Assembly (NCBI GenBank): GCA_009845995.1
Contig: VXYK01000055.1
Span: 252,721-316,720 of the forward strand
Source: Acidimicrobiaceae bacterium
GTDB taxonomy: Bacteria > Actinomycetota > Acidimicrobiia > Acidimicrobiales > Aldehydirespiratoraceae
Length of the DNA: 64,000 nt
Direction: 5' to 3'
The position numbers were made by a program, and so were the translations under genes. Below are positions 45,650 to 54,121 of the stretch, in pieces. Numbering within the stretch: the stretch's first letter is position 1; the number at the start of each line of letters is the position of its first letter. A model generated the notes under the pieces. It was not told where the DNA came from. It did not search any database and saw only the letters and a program-made list of their open reading frames with translations.

Positions 45650-46399
45650 CTAGAACCAAGCGGGCGCGTCGGACAGTTGCGACAGGGCGACCAGCACGGC
45701 CAGCTCGCCGAGTTGTTCTGCGGCACCCAAGACATCGCCTGTCAGGCCTCCGAACCGACGGCGAGCCAATACAGCCACCAGCCCCGCTACCGCGAGGACG
45801 GCTGTGCTCGCCACCAACCCCGCCGCGCCGGACAAAGCCGCTATTCCGAAAACCAGCACTACCACTACGCTCACCCGACTGCGTGGGAGATCCGCGGTAT
45901 ATGTCGCTCCCAACCCGACTGAGCTGGCTCTACCCAGGGTCAACATCAGCACCAGCGCACCCTTTCTTCCCAACGCGTGCGCGGCGACCAAAGCGATCAA
46001 ACCCTCGGTCCCATTCAGCTCTTGCAAAGCACCGACCTTGCCAAGGGTCACCAATATCAACGCCAACGCGCCGAAAGTACCGATTCGGCTGTCGCTCATG
46101 ATCTCCAGCCGACGGTCCCGGTTGAGTCCACCCAGAGCGTCGGCAGTATCGGCCAAGCCGTCTTCATGGAATCCACCGGTGAGGATCGCTCCCAGGCCGC
46201 ACACAGCCACCGCTGCGAGCATTGGATCGAGAAACTCAACGGCACCGAGGTAAGCCGCTCCCGTTATCGCTCCGATAACCGCTCCTACGACTGGAAACCA
46301 GCCAACAGCTGCGCTGATCCTGCCATCGCCATCAGGGTGCAGCCCTCCCGGTAGACGGGTCAAGAAAGCCCAGGCGTAGCGAAATCCGAACATGCTCAT
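45650..46399 (-). CDS. cobS: Adenosylcobinamide-GDP ribazoletransferase (cobalamin synthase)
   Basis: 249-residue integral membrane enzyme that joins alpha-ribazole to adenosylcobinamide-GDP, the last step of nucleotide loop assembly. Motifs: AWAFLTRLPGG, AAVGWFPVVGAVIGAI, TGGFHEDGLADTADAL and DSRIGTFGALALI, then several hydrophobic helices. ATG 46399 overlaps the cobT stop as ATGA, which fixes the start. Third in the cobU-cobT-cobS operon. Confidence 0.95.
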   Translation of the reverse strand: MSMFGFRYAWAFLTRLPGGLHPDGDGRISAAVGWFPVVGAVIGAITGAAYLGAVEFLDPMLAAVAVCGLGAILTGGFHEDGLADTADALGGLNRDRRLEIMSDSRIGTFGALALILVTLGKVGALQELNGTEGLIALVAAHALGRKGALVLMLTLGRASSVGLGATYTADLPRSRVSVVVVLVFGIAALSGAAGLVASTAVLAVAGLVAVLARRRFGGLTGDVLGAAEQLGELAVLVALSQLSDAPAWF

Positions 46400-47406
46400 G
46401 GGGGAGGAACGGGGGAGCGATCTGCCCACTCCTCGAAGGTGGCCACATCTACGACCGCCGCAGCGGCCATTCGAATCAATGGAACTGCAACAAGGGCACC
46501 TGAACCCTCGCCGAGCCGGAGGTCGAGTTCGAGCAGCGGCTCAAGATTGAGATGTTCGAGTAGACGAACATGCCCCGGTTCGGCTGAGCGATGACCCGCG
46601 ATGCAGTGTTTCAACGCGCCAGGCACCTCGGCCTCCAGCGGAAGCACTGAAGCGGTCGTTATGAAGCCGTCCAGCACCACTGGGATTCTTCTTCGGCGTG
46701 CGGTCATTACAGCTGCGGCAATGGCGACGAGCTCGGCGCCGCCGAGCCGCCGCAACGCTTCCAAGGGTTGCACCGAGCCCACTCGCTCAAGCGCGTCTTG
46801 TACCACCCTGGTTTTGTTCAAAAGAGCCTCACCGGAGACGCCGGTGCCCGGTCCAACCCACTCAAGCGCGGATCCTCCCAACACCGATGCTGCCACCGCC
46901 GCGGCGGGAGTCGTGTTGCCTATCCCCATCTCACCCACGACCAGAAGGTCGGCGTCACAGTCCTCGACGGCATCGATACCCGCCCGTGCGGCAGCATCAA
47001 AGCGTTGCGGCGTCAGGGCATCGGTGGTGCGGATATTCCCGGTCGGGTCTCCGACTGCCACATCCACAACCGAAAGGGAAGCGCCGACCTGACTCGCCAG
47101 CACTGACGCGGTGGCTTTACCCTCCGCGAGAGCCGCGACCATCGCCGCGGTGATGTCTGAGGGGTACGCGCTCACCCCTTCAGCGGCAACTCCGTGGTCT
47201 CCGGCGAACAAAATAGCGTGAGGACGTTCGACACAGGGGTTCCGGCTACGTTGCCACCCCGCAAGCCACACAGCGACGCGATCGAGGCGTTCAAACGCAC
47301 CGCTCGGGCGCAGCACCTGCGCTGCTCGGTTCTTGACTGCCAATTTGGCCACCTCGTCAGGCGAACTCAGATTCCCTAGCAGACCACTCAGTTCAGAATC
47401 AGACAT
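46396..47406 (-). CDS. cobT: Nicotinate-nucleotide--dimethylbenzimidazole phosphoribosyltransferase
   Basis: 336 residues. Makes alpha-ribazole phosphate from dimethylbenzimidazole and nicotinate mononucleotide. Motifs: ILFAGDHGVAAEGVSAYP, VGEMGIGNTTPAAAVAA, VVLDGFITTA, GHRSAEPGHVRLLEHL and the catalytic region RLGEGSGALVAVPLI. Start ATG 47406 overlaps cobU by 8 bp; the open frame to 47532 lies inside cobU. Confidence 0.96.
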   Translation of the reverse strand: MSDSELSGLLGNLSSPDEVAKLAVKNRAAQVLRPSGAFERLDRVAVWLAGWQRSRNPCVERPHAILFAGDHGVAAEGVSAYPSDITAAMVAALAEGKATASVLASQVGASLSVVDVAVGDPTGNIRTTDALTPQRFDAAARAGIDAVEDCDADLLVVGEMGIGNTTPAAAVAASVLGGSALEWVGPGTGVSGEALLNKTRVVQDALERVGSVQPLEALRRLGGAELVAIAAAVMTARRRRIPVVLDGFITTASVLPLEAEVPGALKHCIAGHRSAEPGHVRLLEHLNLEPLLELDLRLGEGSGALVAVPLIRMAAAAVVDVATFEEWADRSPVPPP

Positions 47407-47923
47407 CAAGATCCGCTCTGCGTTCAAGGGAAACGAGAAGACCTGCCACGCACAAGTAAGCGGAGTCGGCGCGCCGGGCCATCCGTTGGTTGACGCGGCC
47501 AAGCAGATCTCGAAATCCTCTGGACATCGCATCGCCCGGCACGATGCCGGACCCCACTTCGTTGCTCACCACATAAGCCCGTTCGCTGCGTTCGGCCAGC
47601 AGATCAGCGAGCAACACCGTTTCATCAAGAATCTGCTGCGGCTGGTCCGAGTGCCGGTTGCTGAGCCACAGCGCAAGGCAGTCGACGATGATCGTGTTGT
47701 CTCGATCGACTGTTGCAACCGCCCCGAGCAAATCGACCGGCTCTTCCACCAGCGACCAATGATCAGGCCGGTCCTGTTGATGGCGGGCGATTCGTTCGGC
47801 CATCTCATCGTCGTCGGCGGTCGCGGTGGCGATGACGGTAACGGGGGTGTTTCGCCTGGCAGCGGCCTCGACCGCGACCTGTGACTTGCCGCTGCGGGCA
47901 CCGCCGGTGAAAAAGGTCAGCAT
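47399..47923 (-). CDS. cobU: Adenosylcobinamide kinase / guanylyltransferase
   Basis: 174 residues. Phosphorylates adenosylcobinamide and transfers GMP to it. P-loop GGARSGKSQVAVE at the start, the guanylyl-acceptor His region RIARHQQDRPDHWSLVEEP, IIVDCLALWLSN and VVSNEVGSGIVP. Start ATG 47923; the frame further upstream runs through a degraded transporter gene. First intact gene under the cobalamin riboswitch. Together with cobT and cobS this supports corrinoid salvage or the end of de novo B12 synthesis. Confidence 0.95.
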   Translation of the reverse strand: MLTFFTGGARSGKSQVAVEAAARRNTPVTVIATATADDDEMAERIARHQQDRPDHWSLVEEPVDLLGAVATVDRDNTIIVDCLALWLSNRHSDQPQQILDETVLLADLLAERSERAYVVSNEVGSGIVPGDAMSRGFRDLLGRVNQRMARRADSAYLCVAGLLVSLERRADLDV

Positions 47924-47933
47924 TGCTTTCGGT

Positions 47934-48137
47934 TCACCAGACCTCTCGTCGACTTGTGCGCGACACGATCGCAAAGACGGGTGCCCCGATGAACGCTGTG
48001 GCAACGCCGATCCGAAGTTCGGCTGCTTGCAGAATCGTGCGAGCGGTGAGATCGGCCAGCACCATGAACGCTCGGCCGAACAGAATCGACAGAGGTGCCA
48101 ATACGCGATGGCTTGCGCCGACACCGCGGTATTCGTT
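47934..48137 (-). pseudogene. C-terminal remnant of a BtuC/FecCD ABC-transporter permease
   Basis: Read in the frame ending with TGA at 47934, 67 codons give RVLAPLSILFGRAFMVLAD, LTARTILQAAELRIGVATA and FIGAPVFAIV, the unmistakable last helices of a FecCD-family (BtuC-like) permease. Upstream of codon 1 the frame is closed by a TGA at 48138-48140. A strong ribosome-binding site and ATG (GGAGG, ATG at 48141) sit there in another frame. So the start region of the gene behind the riboswitch appears joined, out of frame, to the last 60 or so codons of btuC, with the middle deleted. The remnant ends 10 bp before cobU. Confidence 0.8.
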
Positions 48138-48235
48138 TCATTCGGATCCTCCTTTTGGCTCGAGGTTGGGGCACGAGCGACAGGGGACCGAGTCGCACGA
48201 GCCGTCCCTTCCTCGAGGGTCGGGTCGTAACGTTC

Positions 48236-48336
48236 GTTTCGAGGCGTCCGGACTTGTTCCTCTCACCGAGATGAGTCGACTTCACCGCTGCGGGACAGTG
48301 CCGGATTCAAACCGGCTTCGCTCTGACGAACAGGTG
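48236..48336 (-). promoter_or_regulatory. Cobalamin (AdoCbl) riboswitch
   Basis: On the minus strand the conserved core GCCGGTTTGAATCCGGCAC, then TGTCCCGCAGCGGTGA (48282-48319) and the B12 box AGTCCGGACGCCT (48242-48254) are in the correct order and spacing, with a GAG-rich P7 arm between. A -10-like TAGTAT at 48338-48343 gives a start just before the aptamer. Downstream to 48142 a GGGAC/GTCCC hairpin and the GGAGG site could form the expression platform. It controls what is left of a B12 transporter gene and cobU-cobT-cobS; B12 binding would repress them. Confidence 0.9.
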
Positions 48337-48393
48337 AATACTACGCGCGATCAAGCGACCCGCACAGGTTCTCAGCGCGGTTTTTGCCTGAGT

Positions 48394-49251
48394 TCAGGAA
48401 ACGGTGAGGAGGAGTAGCAGCTGGCCCGAACCCTCGAGCTCGACTTCGAACACCCCTGGAATCTCGGCGACGAAACCGAACTCCAGCGGTTGGCCTACGG
48501 CCACTGGGTACAGAATGTCATAGCCGTGAACGTGGACTTCTTCGGCGGTGTCAGAGGTGACCGAAATCGTCACCTTGGAATCGAGATCAACATCAACTCG
48601 CCGATGTCCACCGACCGGTTCGCCACCGACAATGTCCACTGAGATCGTCTGCGACGGTACCGACATGTCATGTTCATGGGAGTCCGAGTCGTCAGTTACA
48701 AGGGTCGCCTCGTCTTCGGAGACTTCCAAGGTCACAGTGTCGTCGACGATGGTTCCGTTGATAGCCATCGCCGAGTGGTCGTTGGAAGACAACTCGACGC
48801 GAATCTCGTGTACGCCTGCTGCCAGTGGCGGCAACTGATGCCACTCGCCGTACAGACGCGTGATCTTCACTCCGTCGACATAGAGATGCATGTGTCCCTC
48901 GCCGTCAACATGCTCGGTGCTGACATTTTCTGGGGCAAGTCGGAAGTTTGTGGGCACGCTGTGCAGGAGCCAGCCTCCGGAGGGGTCTTCGAGAATGCGC
49001 ACTGACACGGACGGATACGGTTCGATCGCGGGTGTAGTTGCGGCACCGTGGGTGTGATTGTGATCGTGTCCGTCTGTCTCGGAGTGACCGCTTTGATCAG
49101 TCGTTGTTGTATCGGAGCCGACCCCAGCGTCTTGGCTGCTGCTTGTGCTCGGGGCACCTGACGATGGGGTTCCGGAGTCACCCCCGCAGGCCGCGGCAAA
49201 GACGCCCAAAGCAAGCGCCACAGTCAAGCATCGCCAAGAGAAGTCGAGCAC
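48394..49251 (-). CDS. Histidine-rich lipoprotein, putative metal-binding
   Basis: About 285 residues from GTG 49251 (AAAGG upstream); the frame also extends to 49302. Signal peptide ends LGVFAAACGG. A Ser/Thr/Asp/His-rich stretch (GHSETDGHDHNHTHG) follows, then two beta-rich modules: GEGHMHLYVDGVKITRLYGE with NDHSAMAINGT, and a cupredoxin-like tail EEVHVHGYDILYPVAVGQ. Many paired histidines suggest copper or zinc binding at the cell surface, by inference. It lies upstream of the riboswitch on the same strand but ends 50 bp before it. A CRP-type site lies 105 bp upstream. Confidence 0.82.
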   Translation of the reverse strand: MLDFSWRCLTVALALGVFAAACGGDSGTPSSGAPSTSSSQDAGVGSDTTTTDQSGHSETDGHDHNHTHGAATTPAIEPYPSVSVRILEDPSGGWLLHSVPTNFRLAPENVSTEHVDGEGHMHLYVDGVKITRLYGEWHQLPPLAAGVHEIRVELSSNDHSAMAINGTIVDDTVTLEVSEDEATLVTDDSDSHEHDMSVPSQTISVDIVGGEPVGGHRRVDVDLDSKVTISVTSDTAEEVHVHGYDILYPVAVGQPLEFGFVAEIPGVFEVELEGSGQLLLLLTVS

Positions 49252-49355
49252 GAGAAGCCTTTCAGAGATTTTGCTGGCCCCGAGGAGCAGGGCTGCGGAC
49301 ACTTCAAGTTTAAGGAAGAACTGACCCGGGTCGTTAGGAGGTTTCGGTCAGGCTC

Positions 49356-49371
49356 TGTGAAATGGATCACA
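49356..49371. promoter_or_regulatory. CRP-type binding site upstream of His-rich lipoprotein
   Basis: TGTGAAATGGATCACA matches TGTGA-N6-TCACA exactly. It sits between the ABC ATPase stop and the lipoprotein promoter region. The flanks GGCTCTG (49351-49357) and CAGAGCC (49376-49382) also make a longer stem, so the element could alternatively act as a terminator hairpin for the ATPase transcript. Confidence 0.5.
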
Positions 49372-49387
49372 GTTCCAGAGCCCCTCA

Positions 49388-50410
49388 CTACTCGGACGAG
49401 AGCATCTGCTGAGTCTCCGGGTCGACCCAGCGAATCTGGCGGAGTGGGAAACGAATCCACAACTCCTCTCCGGCGGCCGCGCCGAACGTCGGGTGTGTGG
49501 AGACCTTCATCGGCTGCGCGGTTGAACCCTCCGACAAGAGCGTGACCGTCAGCAGATTCTGTGCTCCGAGCGGCTCCACGACCTCGACTCGGACTCTCAA
49601 AGCATCGCTCACCGGTGACTGCAAGGTCTCCATGTTCTCGGCACGGATCCCCAACCTGATCGCCTTTCCCTCAAACGGTTCGAGTGCGGTGACGGTCGAT
49701 CCGATAGCGAGTTTCTGGCCCGCCAGTTCTATGGCAACTCGGCCTTCGGCATGGCTCACAACGCCGTCGATGAAATTCATCGGAGGATTGCCGATGAAGC
49801 CCCCGACAAACTCGTTCGACGGGTCCTCATACACCACCGAGGGATGATCCACCTGTTGCAGCACCCCGTCCTTCATGACCGCGACGCGGTCACCCATGCT
49901 CAACGCCTCGATCTGATCGTGGGTCACGTAGATCGTGGTGGCGTTGACCTCAGCCAGCAGGCGCTTGAGTTCGGCGCGCATCTCAAGCCGGAGCAGCGCG
50001 TCGAGGTTGCTCAAAGGTTCGTCCATCAGCAACACTTCGGCTTTCATCGCTAGGGCTCGGGCAACCGCGACCCGCTGTCGCTGGCCGCCGCTCATTGCAC
50101 TCGGTTTTCGATCGAGCAGTTCTTCAATATGCAGCAACGAAGCAGCCTCTTCGACCCGTTCTTGAATTACTTCCTTCGGCGCCTTGTTCATCCGCAGACC
50201 GAAGCCAATATTGTTGCGAACCGACATGTGCGGAAAGATCGCGTAACTCTGAAACACCATGGAGATCTTGCGGTCCCCGGCAGGTACGTAAGTCACATCG
50301 CGTCCGTCGATGGTGATGCGGCCCGAGTCCACCATCCCGAGTCCGGCGATCGCCCGTAACAGCGTCGTCTTGCCGCAACCGCTCGGCCCGAGCAACACCA
50401 GGAAGGGCAA
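49388..50410 (-). CDS. Sugar ABC-transporter ATP-binding protein, N-terminally truncated
   Basis: 340 residues of a MalK/UgpC-type ATPase: Walker A LGPSGCGKTT only eight residues from the start, signature MSGGQRQRVAVARAL, Walker B VLLMDEPLSNLD, switch VTHDQIEALSMGD, and a C-terminal OB-type regulatory domain. Family members have 30-35 more N-terminal residues (first strand and A-loop aromatic). Here only a TTG at 50410 can start, and a TGA in the same frame lies just upstream. The sequence before it belongs to the mannosidase. The gene seems to have lost its 5' end by deletion and may be non-functional. Confidence 0.85.
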   Translation of the reverse strand: MPFLVLLGPSGCGKTTLLRAIAGLGMVDSGRITIDGRDVTYVPAGDRKISMVFQSYAIFPHMSVRNNIGFGLRMNKAPKEVIQERVEEAASLLHIEELLDRKPSAMSGGQRQRVAVARALAMKAEVLLMDEPLSNLDALLRLEMRAELKRLLAEVNATTIYVTHDQIEALSMGDRVAVMKDGVLQQVDHPSVVYEDPSNEFVGGFIGNPPMNFIDGVVSHAEGRVAIELAGQKLAIGSTVTALEPFEGKAIRLGIRAENMETLQSPVSDALRVRVEVVEPLGAQNLLTVTLLSEGSTAQPMKVSTHPTFGAAAGEELWIRFPLRQIRWVDPETQQMLSSE

Positions 50411-52874
50411 GATGGTACGCGTCGCCGGTCAGTTCTTCGAGCGATTCCCGTAGGTCGGCCGCCTTGGCCCACAACTGCTGTGACTCCTCCTGCAATGCCT
50501 CAACAATGCTCTCGTCCGGCAGCGAACGGGACCTGCCACCACGGTCTGTTGCGAACCCATGCATTCTCACCGACACGTTGGCTGGTACGCCGTCGAGCCG
50601 GTCCAGGATCAAAGGAAGCTCGACAATCTCGCGTCTCCCGACCTCCCTGCCTCCCAGTTCCTTTGGCGATGCTGTCGGATTGTAGAAGCGCTCCAGTGGA
50701 CCGTCTTCTCCGAAGCGGAGCGCGGTGATCGGCAAATCGTACCGCAACGGCTCCCAGCGAGTGCACGTTCCCTCACTTCCAGCAATTTCAACTGCAATGG
50801 GCGGATTGCGAAATGACTCGCACAGGGCAACGAACTCCTCCGAATCGGGCGATCCCTCGATCACCGAGACCCCGAGTTCGTGCCGAGTAACACGCTCGCA
50901 TCGCGCGCCTGGAACATACATCGAGGGGCCTGCATCGCCTGCGCGTCCCCGCAATCCTGTCTTCGCTAGCCACTCGACGCTGCGCCGGAGCGGAATAGCG
51001 ATCACGCCTTCATCGTCAACGCGATAAGCCCGCAAGCCCCTCGCGTGCACAATCACTGAGCGGCCGTTTTCGAACGAAGCAACAAAGTCCTGAAACGGGA
51101 AAGTCGTGACCTCATCTACCTCGCGCTGGCCCATAAGCACCCGAGCAAGTCCAACGTCGATCTCATGACCGAACAACTCGGTGTCGATCGTTTCACGTTG
51201 CACGACATCGAAAGGCATTCCGGCCAACACTGTCCCACCCTGTCCGGGGGCGACGAGCAACTCCGCGATGTAGTCCGTGCCTCGGCTGTCGATATCGATT
51301 TCGAGTTCGACTGTTTTTGTGTGGCTGAACCGAAACCGCATCGAAGCGTGGATCTCTCCAGCCGACCAACTCGCCTTCAACTCAATGAGAACAACGACAT
51401 CGAGATCGCTTACAGATTCGACCTCCGCGTGCATGACTCGACCGGCCGCCATCTGCTCTCTGGATTCGCTCGAATAGGCGTCGCCAACATCGCGGCGCAC
51501 CGTGAGGGGCCCGATGACTACACCCCCGATGTCAATGGCCTCATCACTGACGATCACCGACCCGAAAGGGCTTTTGACCTCCTCCAAAGGGATACTTGGA
51601 GAGTTTGCGAAGCGCTCCACTGCAGAGACAGGCGCCAAACCGAGGCCTTCCGAGTCGAAACCAATGACTTCCGGGCCCACCCGCAAGCTTCCCGAACGCG
51701 CAAATGGTGTGCTCGACACCACATAGCGCCCATCTTGCATTCCTCTGGCCAACCATTCGGTCGAGCGTTCGGCGTCGTGCTTCAGCTCTTGCAGGAGCCG
51801 ACGATAGGAACGCTCCATGCGCTCGTGAACGGGGTCGACGCTCACGCCACAGATGCAGTCGTGGATTACATTTCGCAAGAGTTCGCGGTCCCACTGGTCG
51901 TATCGCTCGACTGGATATGGAGCCCCGCAGACCGCGGCCAGGGTTGCCAGCGGTTCGCAAACCCGATGCAACGCGTGTTCGACATCGGCATGCAGAACCT
52001 TCAAGTAGGTCCTTGTCGACAAAGTCCCAGGAAATGTCGAACCGTACTTGCCTGACAGCAGTTCCCCGCTGATCTTCGGGACAGACGCGAAACGCTCAGC
52101 AACAGCACGGGCGTAGCGCTCGGGCGAAGACTCGACTAGATCGAATGCACCGCGACCCTCGTCGCGCTCGCGAAAGATCGTGAACGGGTCTTCCGGTTCG
52201 GTTTCGAGGTCGTATCCGTCGAAGAGTGGAATCGGCAATCCGCGGTAGTAGGCAACGAGCTTGTCGTACTCGCCCTGAAGCCGTCGCGTAGCTAGTGATT
52301 TTGTTCGTGAGATTCCATAGAGGTTCCGATACCCCCCGAAGAGGTTGATCGCGGCAACCTCGGTACCGTCAGGCGACACCCAACAAAAAAGCGGCTCTAA
52401 CTCTGGTACGCCTCGCCATACGTATGCGGTCGTGACTCCGAACATCGCAAGAATCTGCGGCGCTTGGGAAATATGACCGAAGGTGTCGACTAGCCAAGCC
52501 GTCTGAGTCTTGCCACCGTGCCGAGCGACGTCGGTGGTGCCGGCACTTGCGTTGCGAACCAGCAACTCGCCGCTGGCCAAACGCCAATCCGGCTGACTGT
52601 AGAGCGGACCGATCCCGAGCACTCCGGCACTCACCAACCGCGTAATCAATGCCTCATAGTGAGGCTGGGTTCGAAGCAGGTCTTCGAGCGCGAGCGTCTG
52701 GCCGTCAAACAGGTACTGATAATTTGGATTGGCTTTTTGGAGCTCGTCGATTGCATCGATCAGTTCAGGGATCCACTCGGTGGTGTACTCCTCAGTCAAA
52801 AACCACTCGCGATCCCAGTGCGTGTGGTTGATGATGTGCACTGACGCCGATTGTGTGGGGGAGAATTCGGTCAT
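50124..52874 (-). CDS. GH38 alpha-mannosidase, reading out of frame into the ABC ATPase gene
   Basis: Genuine sequence covers about 821 residues (50411-52874). N-terminal catalytic motif HIINHTHWDREWFLTEEY and AWLVDTFGHISQAPQIL (nucleophile Asp) identify glycoside hydrolase family 38, mannosylglycerate-hydrolase/MngB-like. Beyond SLEELTGDAYHL near 50410 the frame continues for about 95 codons through the ATPase gene in the wrong phase, so the native C-terminus is lost or fused. No signal peptide; acts on imported manno-oligosaccharides or glycans. ATG 52874 is chosen over TTG 52880. Governed by the adjacent LacI regulator and its operator. Confidence 0.85.
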   Translation of the reverse strand: MTEFSPTQSASVHIINHTHWDREWFLTEEYTTEWIPELIDAIDELQKANPNYQYLFDGQTLALEDLLRTQPHYEALITRLVSAGVLGIGPLYSQPDWRLASGELLVRNASAGTTDVARHGGKTQTAWLVDTFGHISQAPQILAMFGVTTAYVWRGVPELEPLFCWVSPDGTEVAAINLFGGYRNLYGISRTKSLATRRLQGEYDKLVAYYRGLPIPLFDGYDLETEPEDPFTIFRERDEGRGAFDLVESSPERYARAVAERFASVPKISGELLSGKYGSTFPGTLSTRTYLKVLHADVEHALHRVCEPLATLAAVCGAPYPVERYDQWDRELLRNVIHDCICGVSVDPVHERMERSYRRLLQELKHDAERSTEWLARGMQDGRYVVSSTPFARSGSLRVGPEVIGFDSEGLGLAPVSAVERFANSPSIPLEEVKSPFGSVIVSDEAIDIGGVVIGPLTVRRDVGDAYSSESREQMAAGRVMHAEVESVSDLDVVVLIELKASWSAGEIHASMRFRFSHTKTVELEIDIDSRGTDYIAELLVAPGQGGTVLAGMPFDVVQRETIDTELFGHEIDVGLARVLMGQREVDEVTTFPFQDFVASFENGRSVIVHARGLRAYRVDDEGVIAIPLRRSVEWLAKTGLRGRAGDAGPSMYVPGARCERVTRHELGVSVIEGSPDSEEFVALCESFRNPPIAVEIAGSEGTCTRWEPLRYDLPITALRFGEDGPLERFYNPTASPKELGGREVGRREIVELPLILDRLDGVPANVSVRMHGFATDRGGRSRSLPDESIVEALQEESQQLWAKAADLRESLEELTGDAYHLALPGVARAERLRQDDAVTGDRRTRDGGLGPHHHRRTRCDLRTCRGPQDLHGVSELRDLSAHVGSQQYWLRSADEQGAEGSNSRTGRRGCFVAAY

Positions 52875-52925
52875 TTGCAAACGAGCTTTCGCTGGTTCTC
52901 ATGATCGGGTGTCCAGATTTCCATA

Positions 52926-52940
52926 AGGTTTCGGAAACCT
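52926..52940. promoter_or_regulatory. LacI-type operator in the mannosidase promoter
   Basis: AGGTTTCGGAAACCT is a perfect 15-bp inverted repeat about 50 bp upstream of the mannosidase start and overlapping its -10 box. The LacI-family gene is the next gene upstream. Position and symmetry fit steric repression released by a sugar. Confidence 0.7.
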
Positions 52941-52964
52941 AGAGCTTGCACGATGGCCTGTCAA
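52936..52964 (-). promoter_or_regulatory. Sigma-70-like promoter of the mannosidase gene
   Basis: On the minus strand TTGACA (52959-52964), a 17-bp spacer, and TAGGTT (52936-52941). The -35 is a perfect consensus. The palindrome overlaps the -10. Confidence 0.6.
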
Positions 52965-52979
52965 CGTTCGCTCTCGGAC

Positions 52980-54014
52980 CTACCGAACAGGACCTGTCGA
53001 GTCTCTTACGACGATCTTGCCTTCTAGCAGTACTTGTGGGTCCGCTTCAGCCGTCCCGTTGACTAGGTCGAGCAGTTGAAGACACAATGTTTCGCCCACG
53101 ATGCGCGGTGATCGGCGAACCGTGGTCAACCCTGGTGTCGCGTAGCGTCCGGCCATGATGTCGTCGAAGCCGGTGACACTCAGTTCATCAGGTACTCGGA
53201 TGCCTGCGTCTCTAGCCGCGCCCAGAACCCCGAGTGCCAACAGGTCGTTCTGCGCGACAATGGCGGTTGGCCGATCAGTTCTCTGAAACAGCTTTTGTGC
53301 AGCGACGTAGCCTGAGTCCTCGTCGAAGTCGGCTTCGACGACCAGATCCGGATCAACCGGAATGCCGAGATCGGTGACCGCATTCTCGAAAGAGAGGAAG
53401 CGATGGTGCGACATGCTGAAGCGCGCCGGTTCGATGATGCAAGCGATCCGACGATGACCGAGAGCGACGAGGTGTTCGACGATCGGACTCATGACATGGT
53501 CTACGTCGTCGACGAAAGGGAAGTCGGGATTCTCACAGCCTCTCCCGAAAGCCACAAACGGGAAGTCGGCCTCCGCAAGAAAGCCGATACGAGGATCGTC
53601 GACCTCGGTACGAACAAGCACGAAACCGTCGACCTGCCTCCAAACGAGAGCCTGCTCGTAGTTCTTGAAATCATTCGCCGGAGCGACCCCCACGGTCAAC
53701 CGAACCTCAATCTGTTTGGCGGTCGCGGTTGCAACCAGTCCAGACAAAAGCTCAGCAAAGAACGCATTGCTGAAATGGAGTTCGCTCTGGGGTAGTACGA
53801 GACCGATGGCGTCAGCTCGTACGGAGCCGGTCTTGAGCCGGCGAGCCTCCAGGTTCGGCACATAACCCAACTCCGCGGCCACAGCGCGGGCTCGTTCCTT
53901 CGTTTTCTCAGCTACATCCCATTTGTCGTTCAGCGCGCGCGAAGTCTGAGTGACCGACATGCCCAACTCCCTCGCAACGTCATGAAGGGTCACTCTCCCG
54001 TTCGCTGGATCCAT
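52980..54014 (-). CDS. LacI-family transcriptional repressor
   Basis: 344 residues. N-terminal helix-turn-helix and hinge VTLHDVARELGMSVTQTSRA, LGYVPNLEARRLKTG; periplasmic-binding-protein-like effector domain ending with PDELSVTGFDDIMAGRYATP and LTTVRRSP. Local regulator of the mannosidase/sugar transport genes. Start ATG 54014; the frame continues to 54140 without conserved sequence. An AACGTT-centred half-palindrome at 54021-54026 just upstream may be an autoregulatory site. Confidence 0.94.
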   Translation of the reverse strand: MDPANGRVTLHDVARELGMSVTQTSRALNDKWDVAEKTKERARAVAAELGYVPNLEARRLKTGSVRADAIGLVLPQSELHFSNAFFAELLSGLVATATAKQIEVRLTVGVAPANDFKNYEQALVWRQVDGFVLVRTEVDDPRIGFLAEADFPFVAFGRGCENPDFPFVDDVDHVMSPIVEHLVALGHRRIACIIEPARFSMSHHRFLSFENAVTDLGIPVDPDLVVEADFDEDSGYVAAQKLFQRTDRPTAIVAQNDLLALGVLGAARDAGIRVPDELSVTGFDDIMAGRYATPGLTTVRRSPRIVGETLCLQLLDLVNGTAEADPQVLLEGKIVVRDSTGPVR

Positions 54015-54121
54015 GACCGAAACGTTACCATCGCGCCCTTGAGTCTCCCTTTCGGGTCTCGGGCAGGGTTGCATCGGTGCATGCGATAGCGGGCCCATGG
54101 AGCGCTCGGTACGGTTGGGGC

